Assembly (NCBI GenBank): GCA_033675265.1
Contig: JAUJYZ010000906.1
Location: 1-64,000 of the forward strand
DNA length: 64,000 bases
Source of the DNA: Actinostola sp. cb2023
Lineage: Eukaryota; Cnidaria; Anthozoa; Actiniaria; Actinostolidae
Reading direction: 5' to 3'
Position 1 is the stretch's first letter. Each line of letters starts with the position of its first letter. Under the pieces are notes generated by a model. The model was not told where the DNA came from and made no database searches. It saw only the letters and a list, made by a program, of their open reading frames with translations. Made by a program: the position numbers and the translations under genes. This document shows positions 1 through 11,889 of the stretch, piece after piece.

Positions 1-73
1 CTGTATTTTGAGTTCTGTGGGAGAGCGTTTTTAAAACTAAGTGGTAAGGGTGTATTTCCAATATCTGACCTAC

Positions 74-471
74 CCCTCTGAAGGGTCAACCACTATAGAG
101 CTAGGCTTGTCTACACCACTGGTGATTAGAGTCATCTTATTCTTGCCATCCATCTCTGCTACTGATATACTATTGGATCCAGAGTCTGACCAGTAGATCT
201 TCTTACCAACCCAGTCAATAGCAAGACCAGTAGGATCAACAATACCAGCATCTAACACGTTCTCGATCTTAGATGAAGGTCCTGGGCCTAGCTTTGCCTT
301 CAATATGCTGGCGTGCTGTCCGTCTGTCCAGTACACCATACTTTCTTGAAAATCAAAGCCAAGTGCTTTGGCATCATGAAGGTTGTTGAGCGCCTGTTTG
401 TACTCCTTGCCGTCGGTCATTATTAGTCTGATGCTGTTGCGGTTGGTAAACATGAGATATGGGGCGTGGCC
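74..471 (-). pseudogene. YWTD propeller exon of copy A with a +1 frameshift
   Basis: 398 bp here against 397 bp in the matching exon of copy B (23711-24107). The extra base is a fourth G at about 461-464 (plus strand), a few codons after the splice acceptor. It puts the entry from the preceding EGF exon out of frame with the YWTD blades. Everything downstream (YWTD, YWSD and an NRN-type propeller start) is open and intact from the internal ATG at 453. A homopolymer-length error in the assembly would look the same. Confidence 0.75.
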
Positions 472-1144
472 CTAAAGACGAGAATTAACACACAAGGCAA
501 TTAAATTTAGCAACTTTATAGTTAAAGTGGGACATTTTTATAGCAACCCAAGGTTTCTGTTCATTTGCAAACAACATAGGCATGGCAACACATGGGCCCA
601 CTCAGCACAGGGAAACCAACACGTAAAACTTATGTTGATGCTCAATGTGGTTACACTCATACAAACATAGGCGTGGCAAACACATGGCCCATTCAACACA
701 GGGAAACCAACACGTAAAACTTACAGTGACGCTCAATGTGGTTACACTCATACAACATAGGCGTGGCAACACATGGCCCACAAACCAACTTACTAAACCA
801 GTGATAGGGAAGGACGTGCGCCATGCGCCATTGGCACGTTTTTAGATCGTACGGCGCAAAAAAAAAATTTCTTTGGGGCCTTAGGGACGCATTACAATTT
901 CAAAAAAACGTGGGTCCACGTCTTCGTTTCGGAGATATTTTGCCGTAAAAATCGAAAATTTGGCCGCCATTTTGAATTCCCAGGGGAGACTGGGTACTAT
1001 AATGAGAGTTCGTTTCTTTAAAAACCGCTGCTTTTTTGCGCTTTTCAACATCAAAAAGCAGTTGAAAAAATCGAAAACATGTTCAGAAAGCTATTTACTC
1101 GGGCCCAGGCCGCAGGCCGCCCGAGTTAGAAAATGCGGATTTCG

Positions 1145-1176
<32 letters not shown>

Positions 1177-4100
1177 TTTTGTTCGGCTTCAAAATGACGA
1201 GTATGCGACGTATTTAATCGTATCCGGAGTTTCAAGATTACTCCGCAGATTTGAAAAGATAAAGGAGACACAGGACTCAAGTAGATTATGAATCTTAGTT
1301 TTGAAAGCAGCTGTAGATCTTCAAGCTATTAAAAGCCGGTCAGGATTCTAGTTCATCGTTCAATGACTAGAAGTGGTAAAAGGACTAGAAGCTCGCTTAA
1401 AATATATATTTTTTTTAAACAAACGCGAGGCCGTTATCGGAACCATCTGACATATGCAACCTCAAGACGTATCATGTTCGTACTCACCGGACTAATAGTC
1501 TCCCTCGTCACTCAACTGTCACTGATTGTCATGACGTCAGAGAAATTATATTGTATTGAAGAAGATGTCCTTGTTTTATTCGACGTTCGAACCGTAACTC
1601 GAACCCGAACTCGATTCCAAACTCGACGTTTCGGGATCTGAAGCTAGAGAGGGGGCCTTTACACAAACTCATCAAAATCAAATCAATTGAACTCAAAGTC
1701 AAAAGGTAATCAAATGAACTCAAAGGCAAATCAAATGAACTCGACACATACATGTATATACATAGTCTCCCTCGTCACGCAACTGTCAGTCATTGTCAGG
1801 TCTCTCCTCGCGCAGCTGACATTGTCCTTGTTCTTCAACCAACTGGCATTCATTTTCAAGTACTTCCTCGAACAACTGACATTTTCCTTTTCACAATGCC
1901 CGAGTGAACGCTCATTGAGCGTCTTGTTTAGATATAATAAAGGGAAAACATGGATACTATTTCGAAAAAAAAGTTTTTTGGGTCATTTTGACTTCCGGTT
2001 TTAAGAGCGATGGCCCCTTTAGAAAAATTTATGGCCCATAAATGTAGCAATTGATGGGCCATTGGCCCACCACTGTTTTCAGCCTTCCCAATCACTGCTA
2101 AACGTATGGCCAAACACCTACATATACACAGGAAATCCAACTCCTGAGGTTTATAGGGCGTGGTTCCACATGTTCAACCCCTTGTGATTTTGAAAGTTTA
2201 CCTTGTGCCTTGCATCTTCTTTTGTCAGGTTCCAAGAGGTAGCCATCGAGACAAGAACACTTGAAGCTTCCTTTGAAGTCGTAACAGTTCTGACTACACA
2301 TTCCTGGGATCTCGCACTCATTGATATCTGTTAGGTATGAATAATATACAGTAAATTCCCAAGTATTTGAAGGGGAAATACTGTGATTTCATACACACTC
2401 TATGTATAAATCCCACAACTTTCTTGGTAGCACTGTACCACTGATCACGCATGCGCAAATATCTTAGAACACACATTTTTGTAACCCAAGTAGAAAAAGT
2501 TGGAAGTCTTACCACTACAGCTTTTGCCATCATCCATAAGTTCATACCCAGGCTTACAGGAGCAGTAAAAGCTTGTTTTTGTGTCTGTACAGATATGTAA
2601 GCAATGGCCATTGTTGGACAAGCATTCATTGGTGTCTGCAAAAAGGAAGGAAGATATTAATACACATCCTTAGAGAGAACTATAGAGTCTGTAATCAGTC
2701 ACTGGGGGTGTGGCAACATGTGGTCTACAAAACACAGGAAACCAACTCAGGAAACTTCATTAGTGTGGAAAGACTGATTGTGGGGAAATTGCTAGCAAAT
2801 AGAACAAAGAGGTTTTGGTAATTCAAAGGCTGAATGAATTATGGTAATTGTGAAATTTATGATTAAAAATGAAGAAATGACTTAGAAAACATACCACAGT
2901 TTCGTTCATCCTCTCCATGAGGACACTGTGGATTGCCGTCGCATACTTTGCTCTCTGCTATACAAGTACTACTGCTACCACATTGGAATGAATGTACTGG
3001 ACAGATTGGAGGTCGAGTAGCTGGAAAGTAACGTAAGAACAAATCAATGATTTGAAGCAAAATAACAGACTTTCACCATTTATTACTGAAATGTGCCACT
3101 AATATCTCTCTACATAGATTCCAATCAAACTTTTTGTTCTTTTTAAAGCAGTACATCATTGCTGAAATAGACATGGAATCAGGAACTGGATATACTTTGA
3201 GCAAACTTAGTGGTTATATGCAGTCTGGTTTGACCAGGAAACTAATGGTGAAGCTTTTTGGCAAGGCTTCAGTTGATTCCAGTCGGCGTACAGAATAGGG
3301 TATACATTTTTTAAGCTTTAGTCTGGAATAGGGTATGGAAAATCAACATTTTAGGTCTGGGATAGGGTCAGGGGTTTGAGGTGTCCGTGGCACACCCCTA
3401 CCCAAAAATACCCTTCAAATGGTCAAATGAAAAGTATCCTCAGTAATGCACACTCCAATAATAAATGATGGGTAACAGTATTAAATCACAGAAATAAAAC
3501 AAATGCACAAATATAGCAAACAATGCAAACAGCTACAATCAATAACAGAAAGAACAAAGAATGAAGGAATGAAAGTAATGGGAAATGATTTCAATTAGAT
3601 CACATTATCATTGTTTATGTCATTTGGTTAGGAATTATCGACTTTCAAATCACAATTCATTACAAGCTTGCATACAAAAAAAACACAAATACTTTAACAC
3701 AGTTAACTTTGCCACTACATGCATATTTACTGCAATTACTTTTCTCTTTCTTAAATATTTTAGCTTTATTATTCTCAAATTGGGGTCTCTGTCTTGTGGT
3801 GAAACTTAGCCCATACTTACGATTGACTGAACCGTTGTCATTGCCATTTGGAAGAATAATCGGTAGCAGAGGTTTGAGAGTCGGTGCTGGCGACACTAAA
3901 TTGTCATAGAAATGATGTGGATACAGGTTAGCCTCTTGTAAAGGTTAATACATTTTCACAGTTTAGATTTATAAATAATTATTGTTTTAATGCCTTTGTT
4001 CTTTGATGTAAAAAGTGCAGAATATTTCGATTGCTTCACAGGGACGTACAGTATGTAAAACATGTCTAGAATCAGTGTAACGCTTATAAAGTGCCAAAAC

Positions 4101-7100
4101 ACATTAATATCTAATATTGATTTAAAAAAATTCTAATTTTGGTATAACGTTAAAGTGAAAAAACAAGGAGTGCTTGCAATTTTGTGATTTGAAGGCCAAT
4201 GTGAAACAAATAGAAAAAGAGTGAAGAAAACTAGTGAAAACATGTCTAGAATCAGTATGATCCTTATAAGTACCAAAACATTATTGGTTTAAAAAAATCG
4301 AATTTTAGTACAACGTTATAAAGTGAAAAATGAGTGCTTGCAATTTTGTGATTTGAAGGCCAATGTGAAACAAATAGAAAAAGAGAGAAGAAAACTAGTG
4401 AAAACACAGATACAGTTAAATCCTATTTTGAGACAAATCATTCAATGACACTTACAACAAGATCGTTCATCGCTGTTGTCTCCACAGTTGTCCTTCCCGT
4501 CACAACGCTGTTTTTTGGGAATACAGACCTGATTGGCACAGGTGTATTCCAAGCTTGTGCAACCAATTGTTCCTGGAATTAAAATAAAATACCAACAAGA
4601 TCATTTTAGATTCGCAGAGAAATCTGACATACAGATAGTCAAGGAAGAACAAACAGTCAAGATTGTCACAAGGGTATAAGACTTTAAGACGTTAATAAAG
4701 TTATTATTATTATTATTATAAGGGTCAACTGGTGCAAGCTAAAGAATAGGTGGCTTAACAATCATCCATATCCCGGGATCCATATGGCAATGCTATGATG
4801 CACTTTTGCATACAGTGCACTGTTCGGAGTAGCCAGTGTCGAATGCATATTTGGTCAATGAACCATAAAGAACATCTTTAGTAATGCCATGTTGACTTAC
4901 CACAATTTTTTTCATCGCTGCCATCTTTACAATCCTTGCTACCATCACAAATCCAGTTAGGATGTACACACTCTGTGCCATCGTCACACAATCGCTCACT
5001 CTTTCTGCATATTGCTGGAGGTCTGGTTGGTTTAGTAACTGCAAACAGAAACAATTATTTTATAGCAATAATTTAATATCTAGTAATGTAGTTCGCAAGG
5101 TTTCGTCAAGTGTAAAAAGACGGGAATTTTTTCTGAGTCTTTTTACACTTGATGAAACCTTACGAACTACATTACTAACTATTACCAAACAACAAATTAC
5201 TTTATCATTTAATATCTAATTATCCTCTTCAGAAAACCTCTTGCTTACCAGTATTGCTGCAACCATGTTGGTGGTACAAACAAGAGAAGCTTAAATCAGC
5301 ATTGTTATTGGACACCAACATGGCTGCCATGGCGTCACGCAGAAACAGGCAATAAATTATTACCGGGACATGAATTTTAGTTACAACTGGTACCAACTTA
5401 CCATTTTGACAATTCTTCTCGTCAGACCCATCTATGCAATCACTATTCCCATCACATTTATACCGTGCAGGGATACACCGACCACTGAGAGAGCAAGTAA
5501 ACTCTGTTGGATTGCATGTGCGATTGGCTAAAACACAAGATACATGTATATTAATCTCCAGTCACGTTGTACACTTGTTAGTTATCAACTTGGATATACA
5601 TGTGTAAAGTATACACAAAGAAACATTTGATTTCTTACCACAGCCTCGTTCATCACTCATGTCATTGCAGTCGTCTTCATGATCGCAACGGAAGTCTCTT
5701 GATATACAACGTCCGTTATCGCATCTGAATTCATTTGACGTACAAGTCCTTGCTACAGGGGCGAAGCAGAAATAGACAATTTGAGTAACAAATAATAATA
5801 ATTTGAGTAACATTTAAAGCAGACTACTATTTTACAGGTTTTTAAAAAGGATCTTTGACCTACCACATCCTATCTCATCACTAGCATCACCACAATCATC
5901 TTCATTATCACATCGGAAAGAGTTTGGAACACAGTGTTTATTGTTACATGTAAACTCATCTGATGGACAGGTTGATGGTACACGAGATGCTGTTACAGAG
6001 AGAAGCATACAAATTTAGAAAGAAAGATTAAGGAAAGGAGTATTAAAGTGGGAAATGTGAATGTGCAATAATGTGAAATAAGGTACTAAAATGGTCTTAT
6101 GACACATTTACAAAATATTGGTCATTATATTAGACTTACGGCATTCGTCAGCTTCATCACTATTATCTCCACAATCATCTACTTGATCACACCTCCAGCT
6201 ACGTCGAATACATCTTCCATTTTTACAAGTAAAGTCATTGGATGTACTACATGTTCTAGGTGCTGTATAGAAACAGTAAGAAACACGGCGTCAAGTTATA
6301 CAACTTTTGACACTATAAATGGACACTGCTAAGTGTACAACCTGCATTAAGAGGTCAATAACTTTCAACCTGAGCATATCAAACAAACTATTGATTTGTT
6401 TGCAAAACTATTGATTTAATAACATATGCTGTTTTTTGTTTACATTGTACAATGTACGCATTACAGGCAAATTCCCAATTCCAGCTTATAAAACATTTGA
6501 ATACACACATCATTATCATCATTTTGGATACTCAAGAGATTGTGTTGTTATAATAACAATCAACAAGTGGGTAGAACCAAACTTTGACAACGTGTAAACA
6601 AGCACTTAAAACACTATTACGTCAGTCCTTTGTTGTTGTTGTTTTTGTACTCCGAGGAAGGAATAACACTGTCCAAAGCGTCAGTAAATTTAGTGCTTTA
6701 CATGGTGTCAATTAAGTATTACTTTCATAATCTACACAATATATATCATCATTTTTATTTGTAAAACATCAGTGCTGAGAAACTAACATGTACTCTCCAG
6801 GATAAAAAAAGTCATCAAAACATAAACAACCAATTAAACAAATTATTAGCAGAGTTCAAGTCACATCTCTAGAAAGGATCATGCGGATCAATAACAGCCA
6901 ATGGATAGACTGTGTGCTAATAGAGAGATTTAGCAAACACCATGCGACGTCGCGACGTTAGATGACGAATATATCACATTTGGTCATTGTGTGACTACCG
7001 TGACAACGTCAAGTTCACGACGCCATTTCACTTGTTTTCACGTCCTCTTCATGACGTTGAGGACGCCAATGGTCGTTTCACGGTTATTCGTCAGCGCGCG

Positions 7101-9934
7101 CGCCGTCCTCTTTCACGTCGCGTCGAGTTTGCTAAATCTCTCTAATGAATAACACGTTGGACTTTGAACTTTGAGGATTACAATATTGCACCTATAGATA
7201 CACAGTTTAACTTATAAATTTGTTTACCAACACTGCATTGACACAATAGAACAAGTGATTACACGTCATTCTTGAAATACAAAACTGAGCTTACTTACTA
7301 AGTACAAGTATTATATAGCTTAGGTTTTTTGTTATATGCATGATGCATGCATATAATAATTAATAACCATTTTTCAACCATGTGGCTTATGATGATAACA
7401 ATGTAGTCGTAGAGATTGTAATCACAGTAGATTAATACGAGTCAACTCTAACCCCTAGTCAGTCTTCAGGGTTCCTCAACCATTCAGATACAATATCTAC
7501 TCTAACCCTAGTCACTTCAGGGGTTCGTCAACCATTCAGATACAATAGAATCTGAGGTTTTGGATCCTATTTTTAAAGATTCTTTTCAAAAGTATTACTA
7601 CAAATAAAGCAGAAATCTGCATTGTTGATGATTAAAGAGTGTTAATTGGTAGCAGAAGCTTGAAGTTTGGCTGTTTTTGACCATTGCATGTTTTAGATTC
7701 ACAATCTATTATGTCAACAAACGAGAGTGCCATCATTTTTGTATAAAATGCATTGATACAGGTATTTGTTGCCCTAGAAATGCAACTACAGCCACACTTC
7801 AGAGTAAAATACATTCAGTTTTACAACAGTTTGGAATTTATGGTAACGTCATGTAATATACACATGCATTCACTGAGACACAACAGCTTCAGTCATGCAG
7901 AACACTAAGACAAGATTGTTATTGCTAGTATAGTATTTGTACATATTATGTTATTCCAGCTAATACAGACATGTTGCCTTATTATAACACCACCATCACC
8001 AGGCTATTTAGTGTTTTAAACACTTGTGATTAAGATTTCAAAGTCATTCAGTAAACATAACCAAAAATGTAAAGAATTTGTGAATCTAAATTAGCTTAAT
8101 GAAAATCTGATTATTCTGCACATCACCCTACAACTATTTAATAAGCTCCAGCAAACATTCAAGTCCTACAATTTAAACAAATAAGTTGACTAAGTTTAAA
8201 AAGAAGATTACAAAATGTAATGTGATTGCACATACTGGATTTAGCAAACAATAAGACACTTCTAGTTAACTGAAGCAAGACACTTAATGCAAAGCGTATA
8301 CAAATAATTTCAGCACTCTTTAAAATATTCTTTGAGGGGGCAAAGGCATCGAGTTTAGACGTCTCAGATGTATCTATTCATAATAGGAACGTACCGGAAG
8401 TTAAGTCGAAAGTATTGGTATGCAGTGAAAATGGTTTATGTAACGGTAATTAAAATTCTATAACATGTCGTACGATGGTATGTAAATACTAGTATGGCCT
8501 GTGATAAAATGAACCAATCAGCGTACGCCTAGTCGTCACACCTTCATTCCGCCCCCCAAACGAACACCGGCCGCCAAGACCAGTGAGTTCAAACGAAACC
8601 AACCGACGAACGAAAACAACGACGAAATCCATTCAATAAACGTATAACCCTTTAACTAAAGTCAACAAAAAGCGTTCCAACACTCTAAACTACCATTCTT
8701 GAAATTCTGATCTTCATTTTAGTAATTTTTAGCCGCTTGAAACTAACAAATACGTTCGTGAGCTACGTTGTGAAAATATATCAACACGTACGACATTGTA
8801 CGTGGTATTGTGTTGTGTGAAATTTGTACAAATTGGAGGAATTTTAAACGGGAAAGAAAGGACAGAGTCTTTCAATCTAGAATGTTTCTGTTTTAGCAAC
8901 GATTCATAATATAATAATCATAATAATCCACGAAGAACCTGCAGAGTCGACGTAGTATTTGTATAAATGAGCTCACTTCAATGACAAATACGGATCGAAA
9001 AAAAATCATTCACTGAAGAAACCTCGAGGATTACTGCTATAGTAGTACATAAAAAGAAAAGAAATACAGCAAGGAGTAGAGTAAAGCTTTAGACGAATAT
9101 TCCATCGTTTTTGAAGTCCCATTCCCACGGAGTTTCCATCGATTGGTTTTGTACACAAACGCAGTATGGGATCGACGTCAACACACTCGGAGTCAGAACA
9201 AAGAAGGCCAAATACAATCTAGATTCAAGCGTTTTCTGGTTAAAAATATAACGATTTGATAACACTTACGACAACTTGCTTCATCGGAATCATCTCCACA
9301 GTCATCCATGCCATCGCATCGCCATTTCGACTGAATACAACGCTGGTTTTTACAGGTGAACTGGGAAGCTGAACAAGGAAAGCCTAGTAACCAGAATGGA
9401 ATGAAACTGACAATTACATTACGATTTGTTGAGAATTTCCACCCGTTCTTACTTCTACATCCCTTTACAGCTTGATTCTTTACTTGTTCGGCCCCAAAAA
9501 GAAGTATTCTCTTATTTCGTGTTAGAAGTGAGGGTGTGTACAGGGGCAGGTCGGGTCGGGAGTTGGCGAGTGACGCTTCAAATATTCATTAAAAAAACAC
9601 CCAGAGAATTGCTCAGAACGGTTAAATTTGATAGTGTTCTGTGTTTGTATAGTAGTGAGGATGGTTCACTATTGAAAGTCCTACCAGGTTCGGCTTTTCG
9701 CGGCGTCAGTTTTGGCGGATTTTTCCTGTAATTCAATACCCCAACTAGTGTAGAGTGTGTGGTGAGTGAATGGTACATCGCACTTCGTAGTACTACAAAC
9801 TAACGACCAAAACAGTCGCTAAATACCACACTAGACACTCTTGTTCGCATATACATACCTGAACTCTGTATTCTTGGTAAATTGACGGTGAATATCGCTA
9901 GAAATGTGAAGAAAATCGCTTGTTTCGTAGCCAT
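74..9934 (-). CDS. VLDLR/LDLR-like receptor, copy A (5' part; 13 exons; runs off left edge)
   Basis: Endocytic lipoprotein-receptor family gene. Exons in transcript order: 9859-9934 (start ATG, hydrophobic signal peptide), LDLa modules 9270-9383, 6140-6262, 5864-5989, 5639-5752, 5402-5527, 4901-5038, 4456-4572, then a 25-residue Pro/Asn-rich linker 3821-3895, an eighth LDLa 2895-3020, EGF modules 2513-2635 and 2202-2327, and the first half of a YWTD propeller 74-471. All borders are GT-AG, and the LDLa, linker and EGF exons are phase 1-1. LDLa modules show six Cys and the calcium cage DxxDCxDxSDE; propeller blades show YWTD and YWSD. Eight LDLa plus EGF-EGF-YWTD is the VLDLR/ApoER2 architecture; LDLR usually has seven. 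The propeller exon has one extra base against copy B (see finding), so this copy may be non-functional or the base may be an assembly error. The second propeller half, last EGF and membrane exon lie left of the window. Receptor class is confident; orthology is not. Confidence 0.88.
560..798. repeat. Intronic minisatellite, about 88-bp unit, roughly 2.5-3 copies (copy A)
   Basis: Tandem units contain ACACATGGCCCA, AACCAACACGTAAAACTTA and GTGGTTACACTCATACAACA. The same array in copy B (24207-24775) has about seven units. It lies in the intron between the EGF exon (2202-2327) and the propeller exon (74-471). Confidence 0.85.
799..2097. mobile_element. hAT-like non-autonomous element, 1.3 kb, only in copy A
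   Basis: Absent from the matching intron of copy B (near 24785), so this is a clean insertion. It begins CAGTGATAGGGAAGG and ends with the near-perfect inverse, CCTTCCCAATCACTG. It is flanked by CTAAAC at 793-798 and 2098-2103, one copy of which exists at the empty site in B. CAGTG termini are typical of hAT elements, but these usually give 8-bp duplications and only 6 bp match. The interior has a (TAG)n microsatellite at about 1146-1175 and no transposase. Confidence 0.75.
5085..5177. repeat. Foldback (hairpin) MITE in copy A intron
   Basis: Two arms of about 38 bp, each carrying AAGGTTTCGTCAAGTGTAAA or its inverse, surround a short loop. Copy B at about 30218-30290 has the left arm but a degenerate right arm, so one copy lost part of the hairpin. 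Confidence 0.65.
6922..7143. mobile_element. 222-bp MITE with AGAGAGATTTAGCAAAC termini
   Basis: The left end AGAGAGATTTAGCAAAC and right end GTTTGCTAAATCTCTCT are perfect inverses. AAT flanks both sides, or TA if the ends are drawn one base outward. It lies in the large intron of copy A between LDLa 1 and LDLa 2, in a stretch that copy B does not keep. No coding content. Confidence 0.7.
7144..9269. other. Large intron of copy A without a gene
   Basis: The intron between the first two LDLa exons is AT-rich. A doubled segment of about 85 bp lies around 7436-7550 (Asn/Thr-poor text containing CTTCAGGGGTTC). The rest aligns with copy B (32080-34473) apart from B's insertions. I see no coding region. 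Confidence 0.6.
9859..9934 (-). CDS. Signal-peptide exon of receptor copy A
   Basis: ATG at 9934 opens a 25-codon exon: basic MATK start, a hydrophobic core rich in Phe, Leu, Ile and Ala, then a polar SS end, followed by a GT donor. It ends in phase 1, matching the first LDLa exon at 9270-9383. The same exon in copy B is 39379-39454. Start chosen because it is the only ATG giving a secretory leader in phase with the LDLa chain. Confidence 0.85.
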
Positions 9935-10018
9935 CTCTGGTTTACGTTGTTCTGTGAATGACTTCGATGAACCATTTGCATAAACTCAGCCACAACCACA
10001 CGAGGCATCACGCCACCC

Positions 10019-10045
10019 TGACGTCACAAACATATTTACTTCCGG
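10019..10045 (-). promoter_or_regulatory. Promoter-proximal CRE and ETS-type motifs of copy A
   Basis: A palindromic TGACGTCA (CRE/ATF consensus) lies at 10019-10026, and CCGGAAGT on the gene strand (ETS consensus) at 10038-10045, about 85-110 bp upstream of the start codon at 9934. Copy B keeps the ETS-type site (39512-39519) but lacks 46 bp that include the CRE. Assignment is by motif and position only. Confidence 0.4.
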
Positions 10046-11889
10046 TCTCGACCACCAGACTTTAGAATTCAGTACATAATTTATGTCCTCCGTTCTAGTT
10101 TATTTTCATTGTGTGCAAATAAATAAACGCAAACTTTGTAATTATCATGCACTCAGCCGTATATGATCGATTTTATATTATTTTCTTGTTATCTCAACAG
10201 TATTGGCACGTTCGAATTCCGGTTTGAAACATATTTTTTTCCCTTTTACAGTTCTTCCGCAATTTGAGCTGAATAGAGAATAGAAAGTGTTTGCATGCAA
10301 AGACATGATATTATGTTTATTCAAATAACAAGCCAATTGCCTGCTTTGTATTCATTGGCTATTAATAGTAATAGTAATTTATGGTAGAACATCATATGAG
10401 TCGCTCGTTTTTGGCCACACCCGATGGCGTGTTGATCGTTTGTTCCCGGCGATCAAATTTCATTTCTTTTTGCATTGGACTCTCAACTGCGGCTAATGTT
10501 GGATTTTGGATTTTAGCATTATGCAAAAAAACACCGTTTTACTGCCGTCATCAGAAAAGTTATCTGAGGTCCTTTGAAAACGAATCAGTGCTGTACGGCT
10601 AGGCTCCGTTTACGAAGGTCATGAGGCCAGCTGTACCCTGCGAGTGCGCGCCCAGGAAGCGACGAGAAGAAAACCTGTTCGCAGGGTAGATGAGGCCATT
10701 TTACCGCCATCTGTAATGATTAGCGCACAAAATTAACCGTACCCCAAATCACATATTTTATGCTTTTATTTCAAGATGCCAATCCCAAATTATTCCCCTG
10801 ACCCAGCACAATCCTTATAAGACTCAGTGTTCTTTCACCATGACTGTATTCAATCTTCGATTCCGTGCTTCTCCCCTTTAAATATTTCATCCGAGACTAT
10901 CAATAATATTGTTGTTTTTCGTGATCATAATTTTGGCGCTTTCAGCTGCCAACGTACGGTTGGTCAGAATCAGTCGTCCCACACTTGTAGTCAGTAACTG
11001 GATTACTTATTCATTGTAAGATCAGGTGATCGTCAGGCCATGTTCAACGCTACACTTCCAAAATATGCTGTCGCTGATACTCTTCATGTTCACAATATTT
11101 TCATTGCAGTTGGCAACAATATTATCCGTTTTAGCCAATAGAAATCAAGCTGGACTTTCAGTTTGACTGTCCCATCTCCCCTGGGGAATGTATTGAAAAA
11201 CTGCTGCAACACTCACATCCGGGACTCACATACCGGTAGTTTTCCGTGATTCAAAGAAAAATCCCTTCAAATTAATTTAGTATTGTAACTTCTTTGGACA
11301 AAGTGTATTAAAACTCTTGCACTGTACAAATTAATAACCCAATTGCCTCAAGGACTTTCCTTCTAATTTCCAATTATTTTATTTGTATTATTGAAGTTTC
11401 CATAGCAACAGATCAGGCCATATCTAGTCTGATGATCATTCCTGAATGGCTAAGTCATTAATCAGTTCAGATAGAAAATCATGGCGTTTTGACAACCGAA
11501 AGGCTATATTAGTCCTTTTGATGTCGAAAACGATTTATTTTTGATTTTTTTTCTGGTAAATTGAACGCTTTTTGCGTTGCGAAACAAACTTACGTTTGCT
11601 CGAATATTTATCGCTTTCCGTCGAAATGCGTGGGTTTAGGCAGCCGGTCGGCAAACATAAATATGTTCTCTCTCTCTTATCGTAAAAGCAATCAGCTAAA
11701 AAATGTCATCTCATCGTAGAAACATGTATGGCATGTTAGCACTTCACTGAAAAATACTCGCACTAAAAATAAGCGAGACTTGACTGGCTGGGCGCACAAC
11801 AATACTTTGTAGTGAGACTGTGTCAGAGGTTGTTTCAATTTCAATTTTTATTTGTTCTTCAAATTACAAATTGAAAAAGGGTTATTAAT
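10046..11889. other. Intergenic stretch between receptor copy A and BRIX1-like 3' end
   Basis: The first part, up to about 10,380, is still homologous to the copy B upstream region (39,520-40,520). Beyond 10,380 the sequence is unique in the window. No exon, tRNA or recognisable repeat was found; the track of open frames here is short and unconvincing. Confidence 0.6.

Noticed and set aside
6099..6332. 77-codon plus frame identical at 31206-31439
   Set aside because: Antisense of the second LDLa exon and its introns in both receptor copies.
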